Numbered from the stretch's first letter, positions 1-8,422 are shown. The stretch is DNA of 64,000 nt from Rossellomorea vietnamensis (GCF_008180415.1 NZ_VTEI01000008.1:90334-154333); one strand, 5' to 3'. The notes: a model not told the origin generated them from the sequence alone. Made by a program: numbers and translations.

Positions 1-447
1 CAAATCCTTAGGAAGCCTGGCAGATTAACTAAAGAAGAGTTTGATATTGTAAAGACTCATCCAGTAGTCGGGACCAAAGCAATTGAAAAAGTTGAAAATT
101 TAAATGATAGTTCAGGTGTCATACTCTCTCATCATGAAAGGTGGGATGGAAAGGGATATCCTGAAGGACTAAAAGGGATGGATATTCCAATCTTGGCAAG
201 AGTCACTGCGATCGCAGATGCTTTTGATGCAATGACATCGACAAGGTCATACAGGGAAGCATTGCCAGTTGGAACTGCATTTAATAGAATTCTTGAAGGG
301 AAGGGCACACAGTTTGACCCTGATCTTATTGATATATTTAAAGAAGTCTTTACTGAATGGGTTTCACTTCATAAGCACTATCAGACATCAAGCGACCTAA
401 TCCTGAATTCAAGAATCAATACACAAGAGAGTGAGGTGGGATTATGA
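1..447 (+). CDS. HD-GYP domain phosphodiesterase, 3' end only
   Basis: The reading frame is open from the first base, so the gene begins upstream of the window; 148 codons are visible. It carries the second half of an HD-GYP domain: HHERWDGKGYPEGLKG (the GYP signature), then ADAFDAMTSTRSYR and GTQFDP, all typical of the family. HD-GYP proteins hydrolyse cyclic di-GMP or related dinucleotides, and the visible motifs look intact; the HD metal-binding pair and any sensor domain lie outside. Its TGA stop overlaps the ATG of a 21-codon ORF (ATGA), which implies translational coupling. A terminator follows at 515-551, so these two ORFs end one transcription unit. The domain call is firm; the substrate is inferred from the family. 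Confidence 0.9.
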   Translation, partial: QILRKPGRLTKEEFDIVKTHPVVGTKAIEKVENLNDSSGVILSHHERWDGKGYPEGLKGMDIPILARVTAIADAFDAMTSTRSYREALPVGTAFNRILEGKGTQFDPDLIDIFKEVFTEWVSLHKHYQTSSDLILNSRINTQESEVGL

Positions 448-509
448 AAATCAGAAAGCTGAATAAGTTGAAGCTGACTTGCTGGTGGTGCTATTTATGG
501 AAAGCTTGA
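444..509 (+). CDS. Short Cys/Trp-rich peptide ORF, candidate signal or RiPP precursor
   Basis: This is a 21-codon ORF whose ATG overlaps the stop of the HD-GYP gene. A good Shine-Dalgarno (GAGGTGG, 433-439) sits 4 bases before the ATG. The N-terminal half is basic (six Lys/Arg in the first ten residues). The C-terminal half is aromatic and Cys-rich: LTCWWCYLWKA. A rho-independent terminator begins six bases after the stop, and the next gene encodes a PqqD-like/M50 membrane peptidase, a kind of enzyme that matures or releases small peptides. I do not recognise the peptide. It could be a precursor of a modified or cleaved signal peptide, or an unprocessed hydrophobic peptide. Evidence for translation is good; function is inference from the neighbours. 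Confidence 0.6.
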   Translation: MKIRKLNKLKLTCWWCYLWKA

Positions 510-514
510 TATGG

Positions 515-551
515 AAAAGGGAGACTTGGATCTATTCAGTCTCTCTTTTTT
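515..551 (+). terminator. Rho-independent terminator after the peptide ORF
   Basis: GAGACT (521-526) pairs with AGTCTC (538-543). The stem extends through a G-U pair and A-T pairs into a run of eight or more T. It separates the HD-GYP/peptide unit from the M50 gene, although read-through remains possible. Confidence 0.8.
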
Positions 552-573
552 TTAGGGAGGATTGGCTAAAGCG

Positions 574-1773
574 ATGAATAAACAAAGCATAATAACTTTA
601 GTTCCATATGATGCAAAGAAAGATAGGAAAAACTTTATTGTTCAGAATAAAATGACACACGAATATTTTGAGATACCGGCTCTTGCAGTAAAGGTTATAA
701 GACTGTTGTCAGAAGGAAACTCAATTGAAAATGTTCAAGGGAAAATGGAAGATGAATTAAGAAAAGAAAATACAAGCGTAATGGAATTCATGGAAGTTTT
801 AATAGAAATGGACTTTATTATTAAAATCGATGATGAAAATATCAAGGTATCCCCATCTGTGGAAAAGGTTCCTGCCCAATTTTTGTGGATTCCTCCTTTG
901 GCAGGAAAGGTGTTTTTTAACAGAGTTTCTGCCATGATTTATTTTTTCGTATTCCTTCTTACAATTATTTTATTTATGAAGTTCCCCGCTTTAATTCCTG
1001 TTTACCAGGACCTGTTTTTATATGACTTAAATATGGTCAACATTCTCTCGGTTGCTTTAATATCTCTTCCGTTTGTACTTATCCATGAAGCCGGACATAT
1101 ACTTGCCATCAGGTCTAGAAACCTCCCAGCTCGATTGGAAATAGGGACCAGGCTGTTTTTTATTGTTTTGCAAACTGATTTAAGCGAAGCTTGGCAGCTT
1201 TCCCCTAAAAATAGAACCACATTATACCTTGCAGGCATATGCTTTGATATAGCAGTATTATTTACTTGCTTAATTCTTCAACTGTTTTTTTATGAAATGG
1301 AACTCATAACAGGGGTACTTCGTCTAATAAGTCTAACAACCATTTTAAGACTTCTATATCAAATCTGTTTTTTTATGAAGACTGATTTGTATTATGTATT
1401 GGAAAATCTGACCGGTGTGTATAATCTCATGGAAAATTCGAAAGCTTATCTGATAAATAAGATGCCATGGGGACAGAACCATGAGGAAGAGGAGGTTTAC
1501 GAAGGTGAAGAATGGTTAGTAAAATCGTATAGTGTATTATATGTTTTTGGAACGGTAATAATGGTCGGACTATTAGCTGTTTATTCTTTTCCGCAAATAA
1601 TTTTCATATTAAAATTAATGTTTACGAATATGAAAGAGCCTATAACAGCAATTGAATTCTGGGATGGTTTTTTTGTTTTGCTGCCGTTTTTAACGTTCTC
1701 TTCATTCCTCGCAGTTTCATGGTATAAAAAGTTTGCCGGCACAAAAGAGTCAAAAAAAAATAAGGCTGCCTAA
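574..1773 (+). CDS. PqqD-like / peptidase M50 membrane metalloprotease
   Basis: A 399-residue protein. Residues about 1-90 (LVPYDAKKDRKNFIVQ through the FMEVLIEMDFI region) resemble the PqqD-like peptide-binding region found at the front of putative peptide zinc metalloproteases. The rest is a multi-pass membrane domain with a zinc-binding HEAGH motif (residues 171-175, IHEAGHILAIRSR) and a second conserved part, KTDLYYVLENLTGVYNL. The family contains intramembrane proteases tied to peptide maturation or export. ATG 574 is chosen, although it lies 13 bases from AGGGAGG (554-560); an in-frame TTG at 562 is too close to that site. It lies between the short Cys/Trp peptide ORF and a membrane histidine kinase. 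The cleavage target is unknown; the peptide is the obvious guess. Confidence 0.8.
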   Translation: MNKQSIITLVPYDAKKDRKNFIVQNKMTHEYFEIPALAVKVIRLLSEGNSIENVQGKMEDELRKENTSVMEFMEVLIEMDFIIKIDDENIKVSPSVEKVPAQFLWIPPLAGKVFFNRVSAMIYFFVFLLTIILFMKFPALIPVYQDLFLYDLNMVNILSVALISLPFVLIHEAGHILAIRSRNLPARLEIGTRLFFIVLQTDLSEAWQLSPKNRTTLYLAGICFDIAVLFTCLILQLFFYEMELITGVLRLISLTTILRLLYQICFFMKTDLYYVLENLTGVYNLMENSKAYLINKMPWGQNHEEEEVYEGEEWLVKSYSVLYVFGTVIMVGLLAVYSFPQIIFILKLMFTNMKEPITAIEFWDGFFVLLPFLTFSSFLAVSWYKKFAGTKESKKNKAA

Positions 1774-1923
1774 AAGAATTTTAAAATGAGATACTATTCT
1801 GTCAAAAACGATAAAATTCTACATAATTCTACAATAATTTACATTGAGTCTTTTTTACTATATCATTATTTATGGTAGTCCATTAAAGTCATTCTAGCAT
1901 GAATGAAATTAGAGGAGTAAACA

Positions 1924-3177
1924 ATGAACAAACAAAAGCAATCCAATAAATCCTTCTTCCTAGAAGGCGAAGAAATCAAAGCCCTAAGACTTTTTCTGGC
2001 GTTGTTCTATATTTGCCTGATTATATATGATGTATTTTATTATTATTTACTCCCATATTTAAGTGAAAGAAATAGTTTTGGTTTACCTGACGGGGGACTT
2101 GGTTTTTGGTACCATCTGATTTTTATTTTATTTCTCCCTATCTCCATGTATATTAATAAAATTGGAAAAATCTTTGCAGTAAAGTACTTTTATCTATTTG
2201 GTTTTCTTACTGTAGACATATTGAATAATATCTTGATTCAATTAGAAAATAACAGTAGCAATATGGGTATCGGGAATGCAGTCGAGTTAGTATTTATACT
2301 TTTTTCTCCGCTATTCATCAATAAGCGTTTCTTTTGGTATACTTCTGCAGGCTTTATTTTTAAGTATGCTCTGTTGGCGAGTGTTTTCCAGCAAGGAAGT
2401 ATGGTATTAGCCATTTTTCTGTACAGTATTTTTTCTCTTATATCATTTATCATTCTCAATCGTTATATATCCAATATGAAGACACGAATTAAAATGAACG
2501 ACGAACTCCGCCATGCAGAAAAACTCGCAGCTGTCGGAAGGTTCGCTACATCAATAAGCCATGAGGTCAGGAATCCCTTGGCATCGTTGAAAGGTTTCAC
2601 TCAGCTGCAGCATGAGAAGCATCCTGAAGACGGCGAGTACTATACGATAATGACAAATGAAATAGAACGGATTTCCTCTTTGCTTGATGATTTGTTGGTA
2701 ATCGGGAAGCCAAAAGGGATGAATTTCGAGATGCAGGATATCAATGAGATCATTGAGTATGTACTGAAAGTAATGGACAGTGATGCCATGAATCAGGGCG
2801 TCGGCTTCCTTAGAGAATCAGACGATCTTCCATTGATCGAGTGCGATGCTAAACATGTCAAACAGGTTTTGATTAACTTGATTAAAAATGGTATGGAGGC
2901 CATGCCTTTTGGCGGAGAGGTTGCCATTAAAGCAGAATTGCAGAATTCAGAGATGATCAAGCTGACAATAAAAGATGGAGGGCAGGGGATTTCTAAAGAA
3001 AACCTGGCCCACCTCGGGACACCTTTTCATACGACTAAATCGGATGGAACCGGCCTGGGGTTAATGGTAAGTTTTAAGATTATCGAAGAACATCATGGGT
3101 CTATCCAGTATGAAAGTGAAGAAGGGAAGGGGACCATTGTATCGGTCAGCCTGCCGGTCAAACAGCCAAACTTTTAA
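1924..3177 (+). CDS. KinB-like membrane sensor histidine kinase
   Basis: A 417-residue kinase. The first ~180 residues form about six hydrophobic segments with no large extracellular domain, as in KinB-type sporulation kinases. The HisKA dimerisation helix carries the phospho-accepting His213 in ISHEVRNPLASLKGF. The HATPase domain shows LINLIKNGMEAM (N box), KDGGQGIS (G1) and DGTGLGL (G2). SHEVRNPL kinases of this type commonly feed the Spo0 phosphorelay in bacilli. No response regulator gene is adjacent, which fits an orphan phosphorelay kinase. The gene is preceded by GAGGAG and stands 150 bp downstream of the M50 peptidase gene in the same direction. A multi-TM sensor next to a peptide and a membrane peptidase suggests, but does not prove, peptide sensing. 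Confidence 0.85.
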   Translation: MNKQKQSNKSFFLEGEEIKALRLFLALFYICLIIYDVFYYYLLPYLSERNSFGLPDGGLGFWYHLIFILFLPISMYINKIGKIFAVKYFYLFGFLTVDILNNILIQLENNSSNMGIGNAVELVFILFSPLFINKRFFWYTSAGFIFKYALLASVFQQGSMVLAIFLYSIFSLISFIILNRYISNMKTRIKMNDELRHAEKLAAVGRFATSISHEVRNPLASLKGFTQLQHEKHPEDGEYYTIMTNEIERISSLLDDLLVIGKPKGMNFEMQDINEIIEYVLKVMDSDAMNQGVGFLRESDDLPLIECDAKHVKQVLINLIKNGMEAMPFGGEVAIKAELQNSEMIKLTIKDGGQGISKENLAHLGTPFHTTKSDGTGLGLMVSFKIIEEHHGSIQYESEEGKGTIVSVSLPVKQPNF

Positions 3178-3239
3178 AATTTTCTTCCTGAGGTTAGAAA
3201 ATATTAAAAGCGGGTATACTCTCTTCGGAGGGATAAACC

Positions 3240-3440
3240 GTGCAGCAAAGAAAACTAAGTTCAACAGAAGATTTTTATATTAAACAACTACTTCGAATTG
3301 GAATTTATAAAGTATCCGATAAACAGCTCTATGAGTTGAGTAAAATTGAATTGCAAAAAGAGTATCTTGCACACTATGTGGAGAAGTCGATCACCAAGGT
3401 TCTCGGTGACAATGAATTAAGCGGCGAAAGATATGTATAA
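3240..3440 (+). CDS. FbpA-like small basic protein
   Basis: A 66-residue protein starting with GTG after GGAGGG. The stretch IKQLLRIGIYKVSDKQLYELSKIELQKEY resembles, from memory, the Fur-regulated basic protein A (FbpA) family, of which several small paralogues occur in bacilli. In B. subtilis FbpA is an accessory factor for the iron-sparing small RNA FsrA. I see no convincing Fur box upstream, so iron control is not supported here. A strong terminator follows directly. The family call is moderate, and the product may simply be an FbpA-family protein of unknown role. Confidence 0.55.
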   Translation: MQQRKLSSTEDFYIKQLLRIGIYKVSDKQLYELSKIELQKEYLAHYVEKSITKVLGDNELSGERYV

Positions 3441-3443
3441 AAA

Positions 3444-3476
3444 AGAATCCTGCTTCTATGCGCAGGATTCTTTTTT
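3444..3476. terminator. Bidirectional terminator
   Basis: AGAATCCTGC (3444-3453) pairs perfectly with GCAGGATTCT (3462-3471), flanked by A on the left and T on the right. It serves the FbpA-like gene on + and can serve the aldo/keto reductase on -. Confidence 0.9.
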
Positions 3477-3486
3477 ATGGTAGAAA

Positions 3487-4389
3487 TTAAGGTACGTCAT
3501 GCCCCATGGAGCTTTGAAGAATCTCAAACCATTGATTAGGATCAAGGTGAATATCTTGAGAAGCAGCAGCATTACGGATTCTGTCCAGCTTCCCGGACCC
3601 GATGATCGGCATGATTCTAGACGGATGATTCAATAACCAGGCATAGATGATTTGATCAATGCCATCCGCATCTTTTTCCGCACGGATTTTTTCCAAGGTG
3701 CCGCGAAGGCGTGCAGCCTTCTCATCACCACTGGAAAAGATCTTTCCACCCGCCAATGGCGACCAGGCCATGGGAGGGATCCGGTTCTGAAGGGCGTGAT
3801 CAATTGTGCCGTCTTCAAAGTTTTCCAGTACATAGGGTGATAACTCAATCTGATTGGTTATCAGAGGAAAGTCAAGATAGGACTGAAGCATGCTGAATTG
3901 GTGGCTCTTGAAGTTGGAAACACCAAAGTGGCGAACTTTTCCTTCTTTATGAAGCTGATTGAACGCCTCAGCAGTTTGTTCAGGGTTCATAAATGGATCC
4001 GGACGGTGAATGAGAAGCACATCTATGTAATCCGTTTTCAGGCTGGCCAGCGAGTTTTCCGCTGACTCCATGATATGTTCCTTGCTTGTATTATAATGGT
4101 GTGTCTTGTGTTCCGGGCGATTAGTAGATGGCAGGATAATTCCGCATTTAGTGACGATTTCCATCTTCTCTCGCAATGATGGTTTTAAAGCCAATGCCTC
4201 ACCGAATAAATTTTCACATGTATAACTGCCGTATATGTCGGCGTGATCAAAAGTAGTGATGCCTGTTTCCAATACCTCTTCAATCAGCTTCAAGGTTTCT
4301 TCCTTTGATTGATTCCAGTCGGACAGGCGCCACAGACCATGAATGAATCTTGAGAAAGTCAGGTCATTTGTTAGTTGTACTCTTTCCAT
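3487..4389 (-). CDS. Aldo/keto reductase, YdhF-type
   Basis: About 300 residues with aldo/keto reductase motifs: the FDHADIYGSY segment with catalytic Asp and Tyr, the TDYIDVLLIHRPDP strand, and GVSNF. This resembles the E. coli YdhF group of NADPH-dependent oxidoreductases; the substrate is unknown. The start is the ATG at 4389, because GAGGAGGAG lies four bases before it; a longer in-frame start upstream lacks a comparable site. The gene is monocistronic, converges on the FbpA-like gene and shares its bidirectional terminator. The general class is secure, the physiological role is not. Confidence 0.88.
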   Translation of the reverse strand: MERVQLTNDLTFSRFIHGLWRLSDWNQSKEETLKLIEEVLETGITTFDHADIYGSYTCENLFGEALALKPSLREKMEIVTKCGIILPSTNRPEHKTHHYNTSKEHIMESAENSLASLKTDYIDVLLIHRPDPFMNPEQTAEAFNQLHKEGKVRHFGVSNFKSHQFSMLQSYLDFPLITNQIELSPYVLENFEDGTIDHALQNRIPPMAWSPLAGGKIFSSGDEKAARLRGTLEKIRAEKDADGIDQIIYAWLLNHPSRIMPIIGSGKLDRIRNAAASQDIHLDPNQWFEILQSSMGHDVP

Positions 4390-4561
4390 CTGTCTCCTCC
4401 TCGTCTTTTCTCTTTCCATCAATTATAGCTTGAATGATCAAAAGTTCAAAATAAGAGTACTTATACGCTTAAAAGTGATAAATCCTGTGATGTTATTTCT
4501 TGAATTTTAGGGAATAGTGTGTCAAAGTAAAGGATGGAAATGAATTTAATATGCGAGAATA

Positions 4562-4652
4562 GTGGGGGGACCAGTGGAGCTGGTTGAGATTGTATCCTGA
4601 TAGATACTGACCCTTGGAACCTGATCTGGCTGAGACCAGCGTAGGGAACATA
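4562..4652 (+). ncRNA. TPP riboswitch (THI element)
   Basis: The conserved TPP core is present: a G-rich 5' arm, TTGAGA, then TGACCCTTGGAACCTGATC, then GACCAGCGTAGGGA closing the element. It is followed by a terminator (4681-4712) and by thiamine-precursor transport genes. TPP binding should promote termination and reduce expression of the operon. Confidence 0.95.
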
Positions 4653-4680
4653 TTCTAAACGGTCATTCTGTTTTCAATAT

Positions 4681-4712
4681 GCGTCCCGGGTCCATTCCGG
4701 GACGCTTTTTTA
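4681..4712 (+). terminator. Riboswitch-controlled terminator
   Basis: GCGTCCCGG (4681-4689) pairs with CCGGGACGC (4697-4705) and is followed by seven T. It lies between the TPP aptamer and thiY, so it is the likely expression platform. Confidence 0.9.
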
Positions 4713-4794
4713 TTTGATGAAACAGACTGCAATTTTAATATGACAGGTTCTATAGATGACTCGTAAATTTTTTGACCAACAGGGAGGAACCTTA

Positions 4795-5799
4795 ATGAAG
4801 AAGGCATTTGCGATTCTATTCTCGGCTGTTTTAATCACCGGCTGCGGACAGAATAACAATGAAGGACAGAACGAAAACGGCAGCGGGAGTGAATCTGAAG
4901 CGCTGAAGGAAGTTTCGGTTGTATTGGATTGGACTCCGAACACAAATCACACCGGTTTATATGCAGCAAAGGAAAACGGTTATTTTGAGGAAGAAGGCCT
5001 TGATGTGGAAATCATCATGCCTGGTGAAGCGGGTGCGGATTCCATCGTGGCTTCCGGACAAGCTGATTTTGGTGTCGGTTACCAGGAAGGGGTTACGCAG
5101 GCCCGGGTGCAGGATGTACCGCTTGTATCGATTGCAGCGGTTATTCAGCATAATACTTCCGGCTTTGCTTCCCCGGCAGATAAGAATATAGAAACGCCGA
5201 AGGACTTTGAAGGCAAGACCTATGGCGGCTGGGGATCACCAGTTGAAGAGGAGGTAATGGCTTCTATCATGGCTCAGGAAAACGCTGATATATCGAACGT
5301 GGATATCGTTAACATGGGTGACAGTGACTTCTTTACTGCTGTTCAAAGGGACATCGATTTTGCCTGGATTTATTATGGCTGGACTGGAATCGAGGCTGAA
5401 CTTAGAAATGAAGATATCAACATGATTTATTTAACAGACTACTCGGAAAAGCTGGATTACTATACCCCGGTTCTTACGACGAATGAAGACATGATTGAAG
5501 AAGACCCGGAAACAGTTAAAGCATTTTTAGCAGCCGCTTCAAAAGGGTATAATTTTAGTATAGATAACCCGGAAGAGGCCGCACAAATCCTTATTGATGC
5601 CGCGCCGGACCTTGACGAGGATCTTGTTAAGAGAAGCCAGGAGTGGCTGGCTTCCAGATATACCGACGATGCTCCACGATGGGGAGAGCAAAAGCTGGAA
5701 GTCTGGGAAAACTATGCCGATTGGATGTTCGACAACGAACTCCTGGAATCAGAACTTGACGCTGAACAAGCGTTTACCAATGAATTCTTGCCGGAATAA
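4795..5799 (+). CDS. thiY: Thiamine-precursor ABC transporter substrate-binding lipoprotein
   Basis: A 334-residue lipoprotein with a signal peptide ending in the lipobox LITGC (Cys17). The mature part is an NMT1/THI5-like periplasmic-binding fold: VVLDWTPNTNHTGLYAAKENGYF is split over two typical strands, and SGQADFGVGYQEG is a second family landmark. ThiY-type proteins bind hydroxymethylpyrimidine or formylaminopyrimidine, the pyrimidine half of thiamine. The start ATG at 4795 follows AGGGAGGAAC and gives the correct signal peptide; an earlier in-frame ATG does not. It is the first gene downstream of the TPP riboswitch, in an operon with permease and ATPase genes. The exact ligand is inferred. 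Confidence 0.88.
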   Translation: MKKAFAILFSAVLITGCGQNNNEGQNENGSGSESEALKEVSVVLDWTPNTNHTGLYAAKENGYFEEEGLDVEIIMPGEAGADSIVASGQADFGVGYQEGVTQARVQDVPLVSIAAVIQHNTSGFASPADKNIETPKDFEGKTYGGWGSPVEEEVMASIMAQENADISNVDIVNMGDSDFFTAVQRDIDFAWIYYGWTGIEAELRNEDINMIYLTDYSEKLDYYTPVLTTNEDMIEEDPETVKAFLAAASKGYNFSIDNPEEAAQILIDAAPDLDEDLVKRSQEWLASRYTDDAPRWGEQKLEVWENYADWMFDNELLESELDAEQAFTNEFLPE

Positions 5800-5813
5800 G
5801 AGGTGATCAGAAT

Positions 5814-6104
5814 ATGAAAAATAGTTTAGTCAGTATACAAATAATACCTAAAACCAAAAATGGTGAAGATGTGATCCCTTATGTGGACGCTGCCATTGCA
5901 GTCATTGAAGATTCAGGAGTGAAGTATGAAGTGCATCCTTTGGAAACCACTATGGAGGGTGACTTGACTGAATTAATGAACGTGATTGAAAAGATGAATG
6001 AAAAAATGATCGAATTGGGAAGCAGAAATGTGATTTCCCAGGTGAAGATCCTTTATCAGCCAAGCGGGATTTCCATGGATCAATTAACGGAGAAATATAA
6101 ATGA
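5814..6104 (+). CDS. MTH1187/YkoF-family thiamine-binding protein
   Basis: A 96-residue protein resembling the small thiamine-binding MTH1187/YkoF family (LVSIQIIPKTKNGEDVIPYV at the start; a KYEVHPLETTMEGD segment). These are ferredoxin-like cytosolic proteins that bind thiamine or related molecules. It starts at ATG after AGAGGTGATC, 14 bases downstream of thiY, and its stop overlaps the ATG of the permease gene. It may act as a cytoplasmic receiver or sensor of the transported compound; that role is inference. Confidence 0.8.
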   Translation: MKNSLVSIQIIPKTKNGEDVIPYVDAAIAVIEDSGVKYEVHPLETTMEGDLTELMNVIEKMNEKMIELGSRNVISQVKILYQPSGISMDQLTEKYK

Positions 6105-6889
6105 GGAATAGATTCCTTCAAAGGGGATGGCGGCCTGCCGTGGCCATCATCCTCTTGTTCATTATTTGGGAAATCGCTGTCCGGACTGCTGATATCCCTG
6201 CGTGGCTGCTTCCTTCTCCATCCCGTGTAGGGAGTGAAGCTATTACTGTTTGGCCAACTTTTCAAGAGCATCTGACATCTACGGTATTCTTGACACTTCT
6301 TGGCTTTTCGATTGGCTGCAGCATCGGGTTAATTGTGGCAGTGGGGCTTCACCTCATTCCGATCTTGAGGGAGTCGGTGTATCCGCTGCTGATTCTCTCG
6401 CAAAATATACCGATTATTGTCCTTGCGCCTCTATTGGTGGTGTGGTTCGGCTTCGGACTGCTGCCGAAGATGATTGTCATCACGCTAGTCTGTTTTTTTC
6501 CTGTAGCAGTGCCAGCATTGGATGGTTTCAGGCAGACGGGCAATGAGCTTAAGCATTATATGCAGATGGCTGGCGCAAGCAAGATGCAGATCTTTCGAAA
6601 GCTTGAATGGCCGCATTCTCTTCCTTCCATTTTTTCAGGGTTGAAGATTTCGGCTACTTATAGTGTGATGGGTGCCGTCATTTCAGAGTGGCTGGGGGCC
6701 AAACAAGGAATTGGGGTATTTATGACCCTGGCTTCATCTTCCTTCAGGACGGACCGGGTATTTGTTGCCATTTTTGCTATTATGCTGCTGAGCCTGGTGT
6801 TCTTTGCTTTAATCATCGGCATGGAAAAATGGCTGATCAAATGGCAGCCGAAAGGAGATGAGAGAAGTGGAAAAGTTGAGAATCGATAA
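6101..6889 (+). CDS. thiX: Thiamine-precursor ABC transporter permease
   Basis: A 262-residue inner-membrane protein with about six membrane segments and the binding-protein-dependent permease EAA-like loop (MQMAGASKMQIFRKLEWP), which contacts the ATPase. It is most like the taurine/nitrate/ThiX permease group. Its ATG overlaps the stop of the preceding gene (ATGA), and thiZ begins inside its 3' end, so the three transport genes are tightly coupled. Membership in the thiamine system rests on the TPP riboswitch and thiY in the same operon. Confidence 0.87.
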   Translation: MRNRFLQRGWRPAVAIILLFIIWEIAVRTADIPAWLLPSPSRVGSEAITVWPTFQEHLTSTVFLTLLGFSIGCSIGLIVAVGLHLIPILRESVYPLLILSQNIPIIVLAPLLVVWFGFGLLPKMIVITLVCFFPVAVPALDGFRQTGNELKHYMQMAGASKMQIFRKLEWPHSLPSIFSGLKISATYSVMGAVISEWLGAKQGIGVFMTLASSSFRTDRVFVAIFAIMLLSLVFFALIIGMEKWLIKWQPKGDERSGKVENR

Positions 6890-7604
6890 TCTGAATAAAT
6901 CCTTTGATAACCAGCTCATCCTGGATAATCTCTCCCTTTCAGTCGGCGATGGAGAATTTCTATCCGTCCTCGGTCCTTCCGGAAGTGGAAAGAGCACTCT
7001 GTTTCATCTGATAGGCGGGCTGTATTCCCCGGAAAAAGGAAGTATCAAAATCGATGGGGAAAATATCAATGGGCGCAGAGGTTTTATAAGCTATATGCCG
7101 CAGGCCCCAGCCCTTTTACCGTGGCGAAACGTAGTTGAAAACGTATTGCTCGGCCAGGAGTTGTCCGGGGAAAAGGACAGGGAAGGTGCCCTCAGAATGA
7201 TAGAGAGAGCAGGTTTGGATGGATATGAAAAAGCATACCCGCATGAGTTATCTGGCGGTATGAAACAGAGGGTGGCATTCATACGGGCTTTGCTCAGCCC
7301 CCAGCCAATCATTTGCCTGGATGAACCATTTTCAGCACTGGATGAATTTACCCGTCTGGATATGCAGAAGTGGCTTTTATCCATCTGGGAGGAGAATAAA
7401 AAAAGCATCATTTTTGTAACTCATAACATCGAAGAGGCTCTGTTTCTTTCAGACAGGCTGATTGTGCTTTCCCAAAGGCCTGCTTCTATCAAGAAGGAAT
7501 TCCAAGTTCCTTTTACAAGGCCGCGTGATGAAAGTCTCGTGCTCAGTGAGGAATTCCTTCAATGCAAAAAGACAATATATAAAGAGCTGGCCGTTCATGA
7601 GTAA
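6867..7604 (+). CDS. thiZ: Thiamine-precursor ABC transporter ATPase
   Basis: A 245-residue ABC ATPase: Walker A GPSGSGKST, Q-loop SYMPQAPALLPW, signature LSGGMKQR, Walker B IICLDEPFSALDE, H-loop VTHNIEEA. It powers the ThiX/ThiY importer. GTG 6867 is preferred because AAAGGAG ends at 6857, immediately before an in-frame ATG at 6858, which is too close to be used well. It overlaps the 3' end of thiX, and its own 3' end is overlapped by the TatD gene. Confidence 0.87.
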   Translation: MEKLRIDNLNKSFDNQLILDNLSLSVGDGEFLSVLGPSGSGKSTLFHLIGGLYSPEKGSIKIDGENINGRRGFISYMPQAPALLPWRNVVENVLLGQELSGEKDREGALRMIERAGLDGYEKAYPHELSGGMKQRVAFIRALLSPQPIICLDEPFSALDEFTRLDMQKWLLSIWEENKKSIIFVTHNIEEALFLSDRLIVLSQRPASIKKEFQVPFTRPRDESLVLSEEFLQCKKTIYKELAVHE

Positions 7605-8385
7605 GGAACTGAGGAGTCGCATCATTGATTCACATATTCATTTTGATTTATATCAACCCCTCCAGCAGGATTTGATTTTATCGGACATTCATCTTGGGAA
7701 CATCGCTGCTCTTATATCAGTGTCCTTTCATCTGAAGTCCTGTCATGAAAATCTCCGGCTGTCCCGAATGGATGGAAGAATACGGCCGGCTTTTGGTCAT
7801 CATCCCGAACAGCCTCTTCCTTCAGAAGGAGAACTGCAAAGTATTCTGCAGTTCATGCAGGAACACAGAGAAACGATGATTGCTGTCGGGGAAGTCGGCC
7901 TGCCTTATTATCTAAGGCAGGAGCATCGGGATTTGGAGCTTGGTCCTTATATAGAATTACTAAAGGTGTTCATCAGCAAGGCGAAGGCCTTGGAGAAACC
8001 AATCATACTCCATGCTGTTTATGATGACGCAGATCTAGTGGTTCCGATGCTTGAGGAAGCGTCCATCCATAAGGCTCATTTTCACTGGTTCAAAGGATCT
8101 TCCAAGACGCTTAAGAAGATGAAAGAAAACGGCTACTATCTTTCGGTAACTCCTGATCTTTTATATGAAGAAGAAATTGTGGAGATTGTAGATGCTTATC
8201 CTCTTGAATTAATGCTCGTTGAGACGGATGGCCCTTGGGAATTTGATGGTCCCTTTAAAGGGCAGATGACACATCCCAAAATGATTCACAGGACAATTGA
8301 AGCCATCGCCAAAATCAAACATGAAAGAGTGAAAGATGTGTATTCTATTCTGTTGAAGAACACAAAACTACTTTATTCTTTATAG
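7597..8385 (+). CDS. TatD-family metal-dependent hydrolase in the thiamine operon
   Basis: A 262-residue TIM-barrel hydrolase of the TatD family. Visible metal ligands are the HxH of IIDSHIHFD, Glu in GEVGLP, His in IILHAV, and Asp in VETDGPW. The ATG at 7597 overlaps the last eight bases of thiZ, so it is part of the riboswitch operon. Most TatD proteins are annotated as DNases or uncharacterised amidohydrolase-like enzymes. Its position suggests a role in processing an imported pyrimidine, for example removing an N-formyl group as YlmB does in B. subtilis; that is a hypothesis. A terminator follows. Confidence 0.82.
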   Translation: MSKELRSRIIDSHIHFDLYQPLQQDLILSDIHLGNIAALISVSFHLKSCHENLRLSRMDGRIRPAFGHHPEQPLPSEGELQSILQFMQEHRETMIAVGEVGLPYYLRQEHRDLELGPYIELLKVFISKAKALEKPIILHAVYDDADLVVPMLEEASIHKAHFHWFKGSSKTLKKMKENGYYLSVTPDLLYEEEIVEIVDAYPLELMLVETDGPWEFDGPFKGQMTHPKMIHRTIEAIAKIKHERVKDVYSILLKNTKLLYSL

Positions 8386-8388
8386 CGG

Positions 8389-8422
8389 AAGCTTTCTCTC
8401 AAAGGAGAAGGCTTTCTTTTTT
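8389..8422 (+). terminator. Terminator of the thiamine operon
   Basis: AAGCTTTCTC (8389-8398) pairs with GAGAAGGCTT (8405-8414) with one G-U pair, followed by TCTTTTTT. Confidence 0.85.
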
